A stretch of DNA of 64,000 bases from Hyphomicrobiales bacterium (GCA_900471815.1 UICE01000003.1:829558-893557); one strand, 5' to 3'. Shown: positions 36,937 to 46,865, counted from the stretch's first letter. Numbers and translations are program-made. Notes: generated by a model not told the origin, from the letters alone.

Positions 36937-37689
36937 TTGGCCGACGTGTCGATTATTCCTGAAACACTATCGCAGATGCTGACATTGCTTTCTCCCAGCC
37001 CACCCGGCTGGGGTGGTAATCTGCTCCGCGGGCTTGTGCACTCACTGCAGATCGCATTGGGAGCATTTGGTATGGGGCTGATAATCGGCACTCTGGGTGC
37101 ATATGGGAAGCTTTATGGATCGCCCTTGGTTCGGGATCTGGCCGGGATTTACACAACCATCGTCCGGGCAGTGCCGGAACTCGTATTGATCCTGCTGCTC
37201 TATTATGCGGGTACCGACCTTATCAATCGCATTCTTGAGATGGCCGGATATCAACGTATTGATATTAGCGGCTTGGTGGCCGGCATAGTCGTGCTTGGTT
37301 TCGTGCAGGGTGCCTATGCTACCGAAGTGTTGCGCGGTGCCATAAAGGCGATTCCTTATGGGGAGATAGAAGCAGCTCGCGCCTATGGCATGTCTCCAAT
37401 ATTGATGATGCGCCGCATAACGCTTCCCTCAATGCTGCCTTATGCTTTGCCAGGTCTGGCCAATCTCTGGCTGATAGCCACCAAGGATACGGCGTTACTT
37501 GCTGTTGTCGGTTTTAGTGAATTGACGCTGGAAACCCGGCAAGCCGCAGGAACGACCAAAGCATATTTCCTGTTCTTTATGGCTGCGGGGGTGCTCTATC
37601 TGCTCACCACGCTTTTCTCCAATCTCATAGTTGGGCGAATTGAGAAATGGGCGCGGCGTGGTATGCCGTCGGTCAGGGAGGCAGGATAA
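36937..37689 (+). CDS. Amino acid ABC transporter permease (HisQ-type)
   Basis: 250-residue inner-membrane subunit with about five hydrophobic helices and the EAA loop EAARAYGMSPILMMRRITLP that contacts the ATPase. The start is probably the TTG at 36937 with GAGGA 6 nt upstream; a GTG at 36946 is an alternative. Its stop overlaps the next permease start in TAATG. Confidence 0.9.
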   Translation: MADVSIIPETLSQMLTLLSPSPPGWGGNLLRGLVHSLQIALGAFGMGLIIGTLGAYGKLYGSPLVRDLAGIYTTIVRAVPELVLILLLYYAGTDLINRILEMAGYQRIDISGLVAGIVVLGFVQGAYATEVLRGAIKAIPYGEIEAARAYGMSPILMMRRITLPSMLPYALPGLANLWLIATKDTALLAVVGFSELTLETRQAAGTTKAYFLFFMAAGVLYLLTTLFSNLIVGRIEKWARRGMPSVREAG

Positions 37690-38540
37690 TGTCCAACCTG
37701 ACTGTTGATACGAAAATTGAAATCCCCCTTGAGACCTTTCCCATTCATAAGGATGCGGACCCCGATCGACCGCGTGAGTGGATGCAGCCGCACCGGATTG
37801 TTCTGATATTGATCGGTCTGGCGCTCGTGGCATCCGCGATATTCTTTCTGCGCTGGGATTGGTTGCCCAATTATGGCGGACTTATTCTCCAAGGATTATG
37901 GCGCACCATCTGGATATTATGCGTCACAGTGTTTCTCGGCTTTCTGCTGGCGGTTCCGCTGGGTCTCGCGCAAGCTGCAGGGCCTGCCATTCTCGCTGTT
38001 CCAGCACGCTGGTTTTGCACGATCATTCGCGGAACGCCGCTTCTCCTGCAGCTTTGGCTCCTTTACTACGGATTGGGGTCACTTTTCCCTCAATATCCCT
38101 GGATACGCGGGTCAGAGCTTTGGCCGTATTTGAGGCAGGCATGGCCTTATGCGGTGCTTGCCCTTACGCTGTCTTATGCGGGCTATGAAGGTGAGGTGAT
38201 GCGCGGTGCTTTTGCCGGTGTGCCCAAGGGACAATTGGAAGCTGCACGGGCATTTGGAATGCGCCGATTCACGATACTAAGGCGCATCTGGCTTCCACAA
38301 GCTATTCATCGTGCTCTGCCAACACTTGCGGGTGAGGCGGTATTGCAGCTGAAATCTACGCCTCTTGTAGCAACGATTACCGTCGTGGACCTTTATTCGG
38401 TGGCGTCGCGGATTCGCCAGGATACGTTCATCACCTATGAACCGCTGCTTTTGCTGGCGGCGGGCTACCTGATCATAACCGGAATAATTGTCTTCCTGTT
38501 CAGGCGTTTGGAACGGCTTGTTCCCTCTCGCCTTGGCTGA
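37689..38540 (+). CDS. Amino acid ABC transporter permease (HisM-type)
   Basis: 283-residue membrane partner of the preceding permease. A ~40-residue polar N-terminus precedes helices from residue ~40; the EAA loop EAARAFGMRRFTILRRIWLP is present. Translation is coupled to the HisQ-type gene by a 1-nt overlap. With the ATPase and binding protein it completes a polar amino acid importer. Confidence 0.9.
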   Translation: MSNLTVDTKIEIPLETFPIHKDADPDRPREWMQPHRIVLILIGLALVASAIFFLRWDWLPNYGGLILQGLWRTIWILCVTVFLGFLLAVPLGLAQAAGPAILAVPARWFCTIIRGTPLLLQLWLLYYGLGSLFPQYPWIRGSELWPYLRQAWPYAVLALTLSYAGYEGEVMRGAFAGVPKGQLEAARAFGMRRFTILRRIWLPQAIHRALPTLAGEAVLQLKSTPLVATITVVDLYSVASRIRQDTFITYEPLLLLAAGYLIITGIIVFLFRRLERLVPSRLG

Positions 38541-38734
38541 CGAATATACTGATGTTTGACGCAAATGGCGGGACTTATGTCGCAAGTGTTTGGTGTGTTA
38601 TCGTGGGCAAATGCGCATAGTGTGAGCATAAGGGAACGCCTCGCAAAGACGAGAAAATGGGATTGTATCATTCGCGGGCGCTCCGCCCGGTATGCATCGC
38701 CATTTTCGTATCCATGTGAGGGCGAAAGGTGGTA

Positions 38735-40738
38735 ATGCGAACAGTCGAAACTTTTCGGCATAAGATCACAGAGCAAGCCGATATGGGCATCGTCATGCCC
38801 GACGGCTGCCGCCTTTCAGCGCGGGTCTGGATGCCCGAGGAAGCTGACGAAAACCCTGTTCCGGCCATTCTTGAATTTCTGCCATATCGCAAACGTGACG
38901 GAACGACCGCGCGCGATAATCTGACCCATCCTTATTTTGCCGGGCATGGCTATGCCTGCTTGCGTGTTGATATGCGCGGGAATGGCGATTCCGAAGGATT
39001 GATGGAAGACGAATATTCCGAACAGGAATTGCAGGATGCCTGCGATGTCATCAAATGGATCGCGGCTCAATCCTGGTCGACCGGCAAGGTTGGCATGATG
39101 GGCATTTCCTGGGGCGGTTTTAACTCGCTTCAAGTGGCGGCAATGCAACCGGATGCACTCAAAGCCATCATTACGCTTTGTTCGACCGATGATCGTTATG
39201 CCGACGATATTCACTATAAGGGCGGTCTTCTGCTGAATGAAAATCTGGGTTGGGGCGCAACGATGCTGTCCTATTCATCCAGAGCGCCTGATCCGGCCTT
39301 GGTTGGGGAAAAATGGCGGGATATGTGGCTCGAGCGCTTGGACAATGAGCCATTTTTGCCTGCTGTCTGGTTGAATCACCAGACACGCGATGGCTATTGG
39401 CAGCGCGGCTCCGTTTGCGAAGATTTTTCGAAGATAAAGGCCGCGACACTTGCGATCGGCGGCTGGGGCGACGCTTACAAGAATGCGGTATCCAGATTGA
39501 TGACGGGAATTACTGCACCGGTAAAAGGTATTATTGGGCCTTGGGTGCACAAATATCCGCATTTTGCGGTGCCGGGGCCGCGTATCGGCTTTCTCCAAGA
39601 GGCTCTGCGCTGGTGGGATCGATGGCTTAAGGACATTGAGACCGGCGTTGAGAATGATCCGGCCTATCGCGGCTATCTGATGGATTCTGTACGGCCTAAA
39701 AGCTGGTATACGGAGCGGCCTGGTCGCTGGATTGCAGAAGAACAATGGCCATCGCAAACTATTGGAACTGCGCTGTTTCATCTTCACGACGACAAGAGCC
39801 TGTCAGGGCAGCCTTCAGATGCCTTTTCGCATCTGGTGTCATCGCCGCAGGATTGCGGGATGATGGGAGGCGAATACTGCGCGATCTGGCTGGGTCCGGA
39901 AATGCCGGGCGATCAGCGCCGCGATGACGCTCTTTCCGTTTGCTATGATATGCAACTCGACCGGTCGATGGATATTGTCGGTGCACCCGAAATTACGTTG
40001 ACGCTGACGAGCGACAAGCCTGTTGCCATGGTTGCCGTGCGGCTTTGCGATGTGCATCCGGACGGCGCCTCAACACGGATCACCTATGGTGTTTTCAATC
40101 TTTGCCATCGCAATAGTCACGCTGTACCCGAAGCATTGGAGCCGGGCAAAAGCTATGAAATCAGCTTCAAGCTTGATGATATCGCTTATCGCCTCCCTGC
40201 GGGGCATAAGTTGCGGGTTGCCGTATCCTCGTCTTACTGGCCAATGGTCTGGCCTTCACCGGAACCCGTCAGTCTGACAATTCAATCTGGAACAATTGCT
40301 GTTCCGTCGCGGGCAATGGCTGAGGGTGACGAGTGGACCTTCGCCGAGCCGGAAGCAGCATCGCCATGGCAATTGGAGACGTTGCGCGACAGTGCCAATA
40401 GTCGCTCAATTGTCCATGATCAGGTCAGTGGAAAGATTGTACTGTTGATCGAAGATGATTTCGGCGAAGCGCGAGACAAGGATCACGGTCTGATCCATGG
40501 CGGTGTGGCGCGTGAACGCTGGGAAATTCAGGCCGATGATCCGCTATCGGCGCGGGGTGAAACCCATTGGACCGAGATTTCGGGGCGTGACAATTGGCGT
40601 ATCAGAACTGAGACTTTTACGAGCATGCATTCTGACAAGCACAAATTTTATCTCACGGGCCGGATCGAGGCCTATGAGAATGACAATGTCGTATTCGAGC
40701 GTGATTTTGCGGAAACAATTGATCGAAATTTCATATGA
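38735..40738 (+). CDS. CocE/NonD (peptidase S15)-family hydrolase
   Basis: 667-residue serine hydrolase. Residues ~15-300 are an alpha/beta hydrolase domain with nucleophile S125 in GISWGGFNS and the upstream DMRGNGDSEG loop. The C-terminal ~230 residues form the jelly-roll domain typical of CocE and X-Pro dipeptidyl peptidases. No signal peptide, so it acts in the cytosol. Members cleave acyl esters or amides; the substrate is unknown. It sits between two ABC importers and probably processes an imported compound. ATG 38735 with AAGG at 6 nt is preferred over a GTG at 38729. Confidence 0.82.
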   Translation: MRTVETFRHKITEQADMGIVMPDGCRLSARVWMPEEADENPVPAILEFLPYRKRDGTTARDNLTHPYFAGHGYACLRVDMRGNGDSEGLMEDEYSEQELQDACDVIKWIAAQSWSTGKVGMMGISWGGFNSLQVAAMQPDALKAIITLCSTDDRYADDIHYKGGLLLNENLGWGATMLSYSSRAPDPALVGEKWRDMWLERLDNEPFLPAVWLNHQTRDGYWQRGSVCEDFSKIKAATLAIGGWGDAYKNAVSRLMTGITAPVKGIIGPWVHKYPHFAVPGPRIGFLQEALRWWDRWLKDIETGVENDPAYRGYLMDSVRPKSWYTERPGRWIAEEQWPSQTIGTALFHLHDDKSLSGQPSDAFSHLVSSPQDCGMMGGEYCAIWLGPEMPGDQRRDDALSVCYDMQLDRSMDIVGAPEITLTLTSDKPVAMVAVRLCDVHPDGASTRITYGVFNLCHRNSHAVPEALEPGKSYEISFKLDDIAYRLPAGHKLRVAVSSSYWPMVWPSPEPVSLTIQSGTIAVPSRAMAEGDEWTFAEPEAASPWQLETLRDSANSRSIVHDQVSGKIVLLIEDDFGEARDKDHGLIHGGVARERWEIQADDPLSARGETHWTEISGRDNWRIRTETFTSMHSDKHKFYLTGRIEAYENDNVVFERDFAETIDRNFI

Positions 40739-40854
40739 GAATGTCCGGCATTCGCACATGAGAAGTATCTAAAGGTTGAAATACATAGCTATCAGGTCGC
40801 ATAATTAGAGAAAACCAGAAGGCGCAAAGCGTCTTAGACAAGAAGGGGAATTCA

Positions 40855-42444
40855 ATGTCTAATGAACTCGACTATCTCAGCCGCAGGGTTGCACTTGGAA
40901 AGCTTTCGCGCCGGGATTTCCTCGGTCGCGCCGCTGCGCTCGGCGTAACCACAGTTTTTGCCAATTCACTCCTGACCAGCGCAGCCTTGGCTGAGGGGCC
41001 GGTCAAAGGCGGTACGCTTAAAGCCGGTATGCAGGGTGGCGCATCGACTGACAGTCTTGATCCAGCCACCTGGCAAAGTCAGGTTCCCTACAAGTTTGGG
41101 CGCCAATGGGGCGAGCAACTGGTCGAGATCCAGCCCGACGGAACTTTGCAACCCAAGCTTGCCGAAGAGTGGGGCTCATCGGACGACGCCAAAGTCTGGA
41201 CATTCAAGATTCGCAAAGGCGTTCAGTTTCACGACGGCAAGGACATGACGCCGGACGATGTTGTGGCAACGATGGAACGCCACTCCGACGCGAATTCCAA
41301 GTCCGGTGCGCTAGGCGTCATGGGTGGTATCTCCAATGTAAAGAAGGACGGCGATACCGTTGTATTTACACTGAAAGAAGCCAATGCCGACCTGCCATTC
41401 CTGATGGATGACTACCATCTCATGATTCAGCCGAATGGCGGCAAGGACAAGCCCACAGCCGGTATTGGCACGGGTCCCTATAAGGTCGTGACTGACGAGC
41501 CCGGCGTTCGCCATATCGGCGCAAAGTTTGAAAATTATTGGAATGGCGACAAGCGCGGTCATGCCGAGCAAATTGAAATCATCGTGATCAATGATGCAAC
41601 TGCACGTACCTCCGCGCTGCAATCGGGTCAGGTGCACATGATCAACCGGGTCGAGCCGAAGATTGTCGATCTGGTCAAGCGCGTGCCGGGCGTCACCATT
41701 CAGAACGTGGCCGGTAAGGGACACTACGTTTTCATCGCTCATTGCAACACGGCGCCATTCAATAATAACGACCTGCGGTTGGCGCTTAAATATGCGATGA
41801 ACCGTGAGGACATGGTGCAGAAAATTCTGCGTGGTTACGGTTCGGTCGGCAATGATTTCCCGATCAACAAGGCCTATCCATTATTCTCTGACGATATTGA
41901 GCAGCGCGCATACGATCCTGATAAAGCCGCCTTCCACTTCAAAAAGTCGGGCCATGACGGGCCAATACTGCTTCGCACATCCGACGTTGCCTTCCCGGGC
42001 GCTGTGGATGCGGCTCAGCTTTATCAGCAGAGCGCTGCAAAGGCCGGTATTACCATTGAGGTCAAGCGTGAGCCCGGCGATGGCTATTGGTCAGAAGTGT
42101 GGAACAAACAGCCATTTTCCGAATCCTATTGGGGCGGGCGTCCAACGCAAGATCAGATGTATTCGACGGCCTACCTTTCTACCGCCGATTGGAATGACAC
42201 GCGCTTCTTCAATGAAAAGTTTGACAAGATGCTGATTACGGCACGCGGCGAACTGGACGAAGCCAAGCGCAAGTCGATGTACCGCGACATGTCAGTCATC
42301 GTGCGCGATGAGGGTGGGGTGATCGTGCCAATGTTCAACGACTTCATTGATGCGACAAGCGCAAAGGTGGGCGGTTGGGTACCAGATGGCAATCAGGAGA
42401 TGAGCGGCGGTTACGCATTGTCGCGTTGCTGGCTGAACGCCTGA
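40855..42444 (+). CDS. Dipeptide-type ABC transporter periplasmic binding protein (Tat signal)
   Basis: 529-residue family 5 binding protein (DppA/OppA type). The N-terminus has a twin-arginine signal, SRRDFLGRAAALGV, R19-R20, before a hydrophobic segment ending at ALA-EG. The mature part has WTFKIRKGVQFHDGKDMTPD, a hallmark of the family. Such proteins bind peptides, opines, glutathione or other nitrogen compounds; the ligand is not predictable. AAGGGG lies upstream of the ATG. First gene of a four-gene transporter operon. Confidence 0.9.
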   Translation: MSNELDYLSRRVALGKLSRRDFLGRAAALGVTTVFANSLLTSAALAEGPVKGGTLKAGMQGGASTDSLDPATWQSQVPYKFGRQWGEQLVEIQPDGTLQPKLAEEWGSSDDAKVWTFKIRKGVQFHDGKDMTPDDVVATMERHSDANSKSGALGVMGGISNVKKDGDTVVFTLKEANADLPFLMDDYHLMIQPNGGKDKPTAGIGTGPYKVVTDEPGVRHIGAKFENYWNGDKRGHAEQIEIIVINDATARTSALQSGQVHMINRVEPKIVDLVKRVPGVTIQNVAGKGHYVFIAHCNTAPFNNNDLRLALKYAMNREDMVQKILRGYGSVGNDFPINKAYPLFSDDIEQRAYDPDKAAFHFKKSGHDGPILLRTSDVAFPGAVDAAQLYQQSAAKAGITIEVKREPGDGYWSEVWNKQPFSESYWGGRPTQDQMYSTAYLSTADWNDTRFFNEKFDKMLITARGELDEAKRKSMYRDMSVIVRDEGGVIVPMFNDFIDATSAKVGGWVPDGNQEMSGGYALSRCWLNA

Positions 42445-42457
42445 TCGGCCGCGTGAG

Positions 42458-43417
42458 ATGAGTACACCTGTCCTGAAACTGGTTGCCCAACGCATCGCGA
42501 TGGGCATCCTTCTTCTCCTTGCAGTTTCCGTGCTGATTTTTGCAGGCACCCAGATTCTGCCTGGAGACGTTGCGCAATCCATACTTGGGCAATCAGCCAC
42601 GCCGCAAGCGCTTGAAAACCTGCGACGTGATATGGGCCTGAATGATCCAGCCTATATCCGCTATCTGCATTGGCTTGGCGGCATATTGACCGGTGATTTG
42701 GGAACGGCCCTCTCAAGCGGGCAGGACATTGCAAGCTCACTGAAAGGAAGGCTGTGGAACACCTTGTTCCTTGCATTCTGGGCGGCAATTGTTTCCATTC
42801 CATTGGCTATTGGTCTGGGACTGTTGGCAGTGCGCTATCGCAATGGTTTCGTGGACAAGCTCATTTCCGGCCTTGGTCTGGCCTCAACTTCGTTGCCCGA
42901 GTTTTTTACCGGATACCTGCTGATCTACTTTGTCGCCGTTCGTCTGCAATGGTTTCCAAGTGTTTCAACGGTTTATGAAGGCATGCCGCTGGGTGAAAGG
43001 CTCAGCGCCATCGCCTTGCCGGTGACCGTTCTGACACTGGTTGTGCTGGCGCATATGATGCGTATGACACGCGCCGCCATTTTAAACGTCATGCAGTCTG
43101 CCTATGTGGAGACAGCGGAACTAAAGGGGCTTTCGCCCTTGCAGATCATCACGCGGCACGCATTTCCAAATGCCATCGCGCCGATCGTCAATGTGGTCAT
43201 GCTCAATCTGGCATTCTTGGTCGTCGGCGTTGTCGTAGTCGAGGTTATCTTTGTCTATCCCGGCATGGGACAGTACCTTGTGGACCACGTGGCCAAACGC
43301 GATGTGCCGGTTGTTCAGGCATGTGGGCTTATTTTCGCGGCTGTATATGTCAGCCTGAATATCATTGCTGACATCGTGGCGATTGTTTCCAATCCCCGCC
43401 TCAGACACCCGAAGTGA
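42458..43417 (+). CDS. Dipeptide-type ABC transporter permease (DppB-like)
   Basis: 319-residue inner-membrane subunit: first helix near residues 15-32, the large periplasmic loop with QSATPQALENLRRDMGLNDP typical of DppB/OppB, and the EAA loop ETAELKGLSPLQIITRHAFP. It starts 13 nt after the binding-protein stop and belongs to the same operon. Confidence 0.92.
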   Translation: MSTPVLKLVAQRIAMGILLLLAVSVLIFAGTQILPGDVAQSILGQSATPQALENLRRDMGLNDPAYIRYLHWLGGILTGDLGTALSSGQDIASSLKGRLWNTLFLAFWAAIVSIPLAIGLGLLAVRYRNGFVDKLISGLGLASTSLPEFFTGYLLIYFVAVRLQWFPSVSTVYEGMPLGERLSAIALPVTVLTLVVLAHMMRMTRAAILNVMQSAYVETAELKGLSPLQIITRHAFPNAIAPIVNVVMLNLAFLVVGVVVVEVIFVYPGMGQYLVDHVAKRDVPVVQACGLIFAAVYVSLNIIADIVAIVSNPRLRHPK

Positions 43418-43427
43418 GGCCCACGCA

Positions 43428-44252
43428 ATGTTGAATGTAAAAAATATTCCAATCAGTGCGTGGATCGGACTACTCGTCACTGCTGTATTCGTCTTCGCAG
43501 CGGTTTTTGCGCCGTGGGTTGCTCCTTATCCTGTGGGGGAGACGGTTGGTGACGTATGGGAACCGATGTCGGCCAAATATTTGCTCGGCACAGACAATCT
43601 GGGTCGCGATTTGCTTTCACGCATGATTTTTGGCGCACGCATCACCATTTTCATTGCGGCCACGGCGACGGCACTCTCGTTTATTTTGGGTTCGGTGCTT
43701 GGTTTTGCCGCTGCGGTTATCGGAGGCTGGTTTGATCAGCTCATGTCGCGGTTTGTCGATCTGATCATGGCTATTCCGACCCTGATTTTTGCGCTTGTCG
43801 TGCTTTCGGTTTTGCCGGCAAATATAATGACATTGATCCTCGTCATGGGGCTATTGGATGCGACGCGCGTTTACCGGCTGGCCCGGGCAGTAGCCGTTGA
43901 TATCAATGTCATGGACTTTGTCGAGGCTGCGAAACTTCGTGGCGAGGGCCGTATCTGGATTATTTTCAGGGAAATATTACCCAATGCCCTGACACCTTTG
44001 ATCGCAGAGCTTGGCCTGAGATTCATATTTGCAGTTCTTTTCCTTTCGGCACTTTCCTTCCTTGGCCTCGGTGTCCAGCCGCCTGACGCTGATTGGGGTG
44101 GAATGGTGAAGGAAAACAAGGAGGGTATCGTCTTTGGCATTCCTGCAGCTTTGATACCTGCTGCGGCCATTGCTGTGCTTGCGATCTCGGTCAACCTTGT
44201 CGCGGACTGGATATTGAACCGAACCACCAGCCTGAAGGGAGGTCGCGGATAA
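43428..44252 (+). CDS. Dipeptide-type ABC transporter permease (DppC-like)
   Basis: 274-residue partner permease. The family motif YLLGTDNLGRDLLSRMIFGA follows the first helix, and the EAA loop EAAKLRGEGRIWIIFREILP is present. ATG 43428 (MLNVKNIP) lies 10 nt after the DppB-like stop; the in-frame upstream extension overlaps that gene and is rejected. Its stop overlaps the next start in TAATG. Confidence 0.92.
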   Translation: MLNVKNIPISAWIGLLVTAVFVFAAVFAPWVAPYPVGETVGDVWEPMSAKYLLGTDNLGRDLLSRMIFGARITIFIAATATALSFILGSVLGFAAAVIGGWFDQLMSRFVDLIMAIPTLIFALVVLSVLPANIMTLILVMGLLDATRVYRLARAVAVDINVMDFVEAAKLRGEGRIWIIFREILPNALTPLIAELGLRFIFAVLFLSALSFLGLGVQPPDADWGGMVKENKEGIVFGIPAALIPAAAIAVLAISVNLVADWILNRTTSLKGGRG

Positions 44253-45913
44253 TGGTCAAAGCTCCATTGAAAGACAAAACAGGCCTTCTTCTCGACATCC
44301 GCAATCTGCGTATCGAAGCAACCAGTTATCCGCCTGGAGAACCGCCCAGGAATATTATTATTGTCGACGATGTGTCGGTAAAGCTTGAGCGGGGCAAGGT
44401 GCTCGGACTTATAGGCGAATCCGGTGCGGGCAAATCGACAATCGGGCTCTCCAGCATGGGCTATGGCAGGGGTGGCGTACGCATTACCGGTGGTGAAGTG
44501 CTGTTGAACGGCCGAGATATTCTGAAAGGCGGCGCCAAGATATTGCGACAGATACGGGGCCGCGAAGTTTGCTACGTGGCGCAATCGGCTGCTGCGGCCT
44601 TCAATCCTGCGCGCAAATTGATGGATCAGGTGATTGAAGCCGCGCTGCTTCACAAAATATGCACCAAGGCCGAGGCAGAAAAGCGCGCGGTCGGACTTTT
44701 CAAAAAGCTGGGTCTTCCAAATCCTGAAACTTTTGGCCAGCGCTTTCCGCATCAGGTATCGGGCGGACAGCTACAACGAGCCATGACAGCCATGGCTCTA
44801 TGTTCGGAGCCGGATCTGATTGTCTTTGATGAGCCAACGACGGCTCTTGATGTGACCACGCAGATTGATGTGCTGGCTTCCATCAAGGATGCAATCCGCG
44901 ATACGAATGTCGCCGCACTCTATATCACGCACGATCTTGCTGTGGTTGCACAGGTCGCTGACGACATTCTCGTCTTGCGCCATGGCAAACAGGTCGAATA
45001 CGGAGATACACAACAGATAATCAAAGCGCCGCGCCAAGCCTATACAAAACAGCTTGTGTCCGTGCATCACATTCCGCACGAACAAAAAAGTCCCGCCGAC
45101 AAGCCAATTCTATCGGTGAGGAACATCACCGCTGCCTATGGCGGCGGATTGGTCAAAGTGCTCAAGAACGTTTCTGTCGATATACATCTCGGTCAGACCT
45201 TGGCTGTGGTCGGTGAATCCGGTTCTGGTAAATCAACACTTGCTCGCGTCATCACTGGGCTTTTGCCGCCGATGGAAGGGGCGATTACCTTTGAAGGCAG
45301 AACATTATCGGCGCGACTTGCCAATCGCACGCGCGACGATCTGCGTGAATTGCAGATGATCTATCAAATGGCTGATACCGCGATGAATCCACGCCAAACG
45401 GTCGGTACCATTATCGGCCGTCCGTTGGAATTCTATTTCGGTATGGGTGGCAAGGAACGCGACAAGCGCGTTGCCGAATTGCTGGAAAAAATGGAAATGG
45501 GCAAAAATTTTGCTGGCTGCTATCCGGCAGAACTATCCGGCGGGCAGAAGCAGCGTGTTTGCATCGCGCGCGCACTGGCTGCAAAACCCAAGCTCATCAT
45601 CTGCGACGAGGTAACCAGCGCGCTTGATCCCTTGGTTGCTGACGGTATTTTGAAACTGCTTTTGAATTTGCAAAAGGATGAAAACGTCGCTTATCTTTTT
45701 ATCACGCATGACCTTGCGACAGTGAAATCCATATCCGACTCCATCGCAGTCATGTATCGGGGTGAAGTGGTTCGCTACGGTCCGAAGTCGGACGTGTTGA
45801 AACCGCCATTTGACGATTACACGGATTTGCTCTTGTCGTCGGTTCCAGAAATGGAACTCGGCTGGCTGGAAACGGCTATGAAGACAAGGCGAATGGCAAG
45901 CGCTGGAAACTAA
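44252..45913 (+). CDS. Dipeptide-type ABC transporter, fused DppD-DppF ATPase
   Basis: 553-residue protein with two complete nucleotide-binding domains. The first has Walker A GESGAGKST (~56-64), signature VSGGQLQRAMTAMAL and Walker B LIVFDEPTTALD. The second has GESGSGKST (~322-330), LSGGQKQRVCIARAL and LIICDEVTSALDP. It combines the two ATPases that are usually separate DppD and DppF. It starts at ATG 44252, coupled to the DppC-like gene. Its stop is only 2 nt from the convergent alpha/beta hydrolase stop. Confidence 0.92.
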   Translation: MVKAPLKDKTGLLLDIRNLRIEATSYPPGEPPRNIIIVDDVSVKLERGKVLGLIGESGAGKSTIGLSSMGYGRGGVRITGGEVLLNGRDILKGGAKILRQIRGREVCYVAQSAAAAFNPARKLMDQVIEAALLHKICTKAEAEKRAVGLFKKLGLPNPETFGQRFPHQVSGGQLQRAMTAMALCSEPDLIVFDEPTTALDVTTQIDVLASIKDAIRDTNVAALYITHDLAVVAQVADDILVLRHGKQVEYGDTQQIIKAPRQAYTKQLVSVHHIPHEQKSPADKPILSVRNITAAYGGGLVKVLKNVSVDIHLGQTLAVVGESGSGKSTLARVITGLLPPMEGAITFEGRTLSARLANRTRDDLRELQMIYQMADTAMNPRQTVGTIIGRPLEFYFGMGGKERDKRVAELLEKMEMGKNFAGCYPAELSGGQKQRVCIARALAAKPKLIICDEVTSALDPLVADGILKLLLNLQKDENVAYLFITHDLATVKSISDSIAVMYRGEVVRYGPKSDVLKPPFDDYTDLLLSSVPEMELGWLETAMKTRRMASAGN

Positions 45914-45914
45914 G

Positions 45915-46865
45915 TTAAATCTGGCCGGGCCAACGGCCTTGGCCGAGCAAATGTACGGCGGTTGTGATCCGGCGAAAGCTCGCTCGCGCACGATCAACGC
46001 TGTGGCGCGCACGAAGGTAACCATGAACAAGACCGGGTTCATTGTTCCAGAGCGCCTTTCCCCCGGCAGCGCTGATTTTGTTGCAATAGTCGCGGCCATC
46101 GTCGGATAGTGGGTCACATTCCGCCGAGATGGCGATCGTATCGGGCAATCTGTTGAAATCCTGATCATTCAAAGGTGCAAAGCGCGGATCGTTTGACCAA
46201 TTAAAACCACCACCGCGAATTTCAGCATAGTAGAGCGTATCGCGCGTCGTCAGCATTGGTGCTTGAGCATGGGTGAGATACGAGCCTTGATCTGTTTCAC
46301 CACCCAGCCCGGGATAGATAAGAACCTGACCAACGGGAGCACGTTCGTGACGGCGCACATGATGTGTGACCGCGGCGGCGAGATTTCCGCCAGCACTGTC
46401 ACCGCATAAAATGATCGGCAATTCGCAGGTGGATGCGACGTGTTCAAACGCCGCGAGGCAGTCAAGGAATGCTGCTGGATGCAAATGTTCAGGCGCTAAA
46501 CGATAATCAACCGAGACGATACGAAAGCCGGTAGCATCGCAAAGCTCAGCACAGACATCATCATGGCTCTCAAGCCCACCCACGACAAATCCGCCACCAT
46601 GGAAATAGAGGCATACAGCCTCTGGATCGCTATCAGACTTTTCGTAGACCCGGATCGGTATCCGCTGTTCTGCGGTATGAACGAATTTGTTAGTCGAGGA
46701 AACCGATCCTGGATATTGCGAAAAGAATGCCCGGCACATGGTGTTGTAGACTTCGCGTTGCCGGGCAACGGAATGATCCGTAGAATCTGGCGGATAAAAA
46801 CTATTGGTCCGCTCAATGAAAGCCCAGGTCTGCTCGTCGATCAGGGCGGAGTAGTCAGTGGTCAT
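45915..46865 (-). CDS. Alpha/beta hydrolase (hormone-sensitive lipase/HGGG family)
   Basis: 316-residue esterase-like enzyme. The oxyanion motif HGGG is at 89-92, the nucleophile S157 lies in GDSAGG, and AECDPLSDDG plus LVHGYL supply Asp and His. ATG 46865 with GAAGGGA upstream overlaps the CaiD-like stop as ATGA, so it is the last gene of the carnitine operon. Family members hydrolyse short acyl esters. It could release carnitine from acylcarnitines or split carnitinyl-CoA, but both ideas rest on position only. Confidence 0.83.
   Translation of the reverse strand: MTTDYSALIDEQTWAFIERTNSFYPPDSTDHSVARQREVYNTMCRAFFSQYPGSVSSTNKFVHTAEQRIPIRVYEKSDSDPEAVCLYFHGGGFVVGGLESHDDVCAELCDATGFRIVSVDYRLAPEHLHPAAFLDCLAAFEHVASTCELPIILCGDSAGGNLAAAVTHHVRRHERAPVGQVLIYPGLGGETDQGSYLTHAQAPMLTTRDTLYYAEIRGGGFNWSNDPRFAPLNDQDFNRLPDTIAISAECDPLSDDGRDYCNKISAAGGKALWNNEPGLVHGYLRARHSVDRARASFRRITTAVHLLGQGRWPGQI

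Noticed and set aside
43871-44752. Open frame of 293 codons on the minus strand
   Set aside because: Antisense to the DppC-like and fused ATPase genes, no recognisable domain, no ribosome site.
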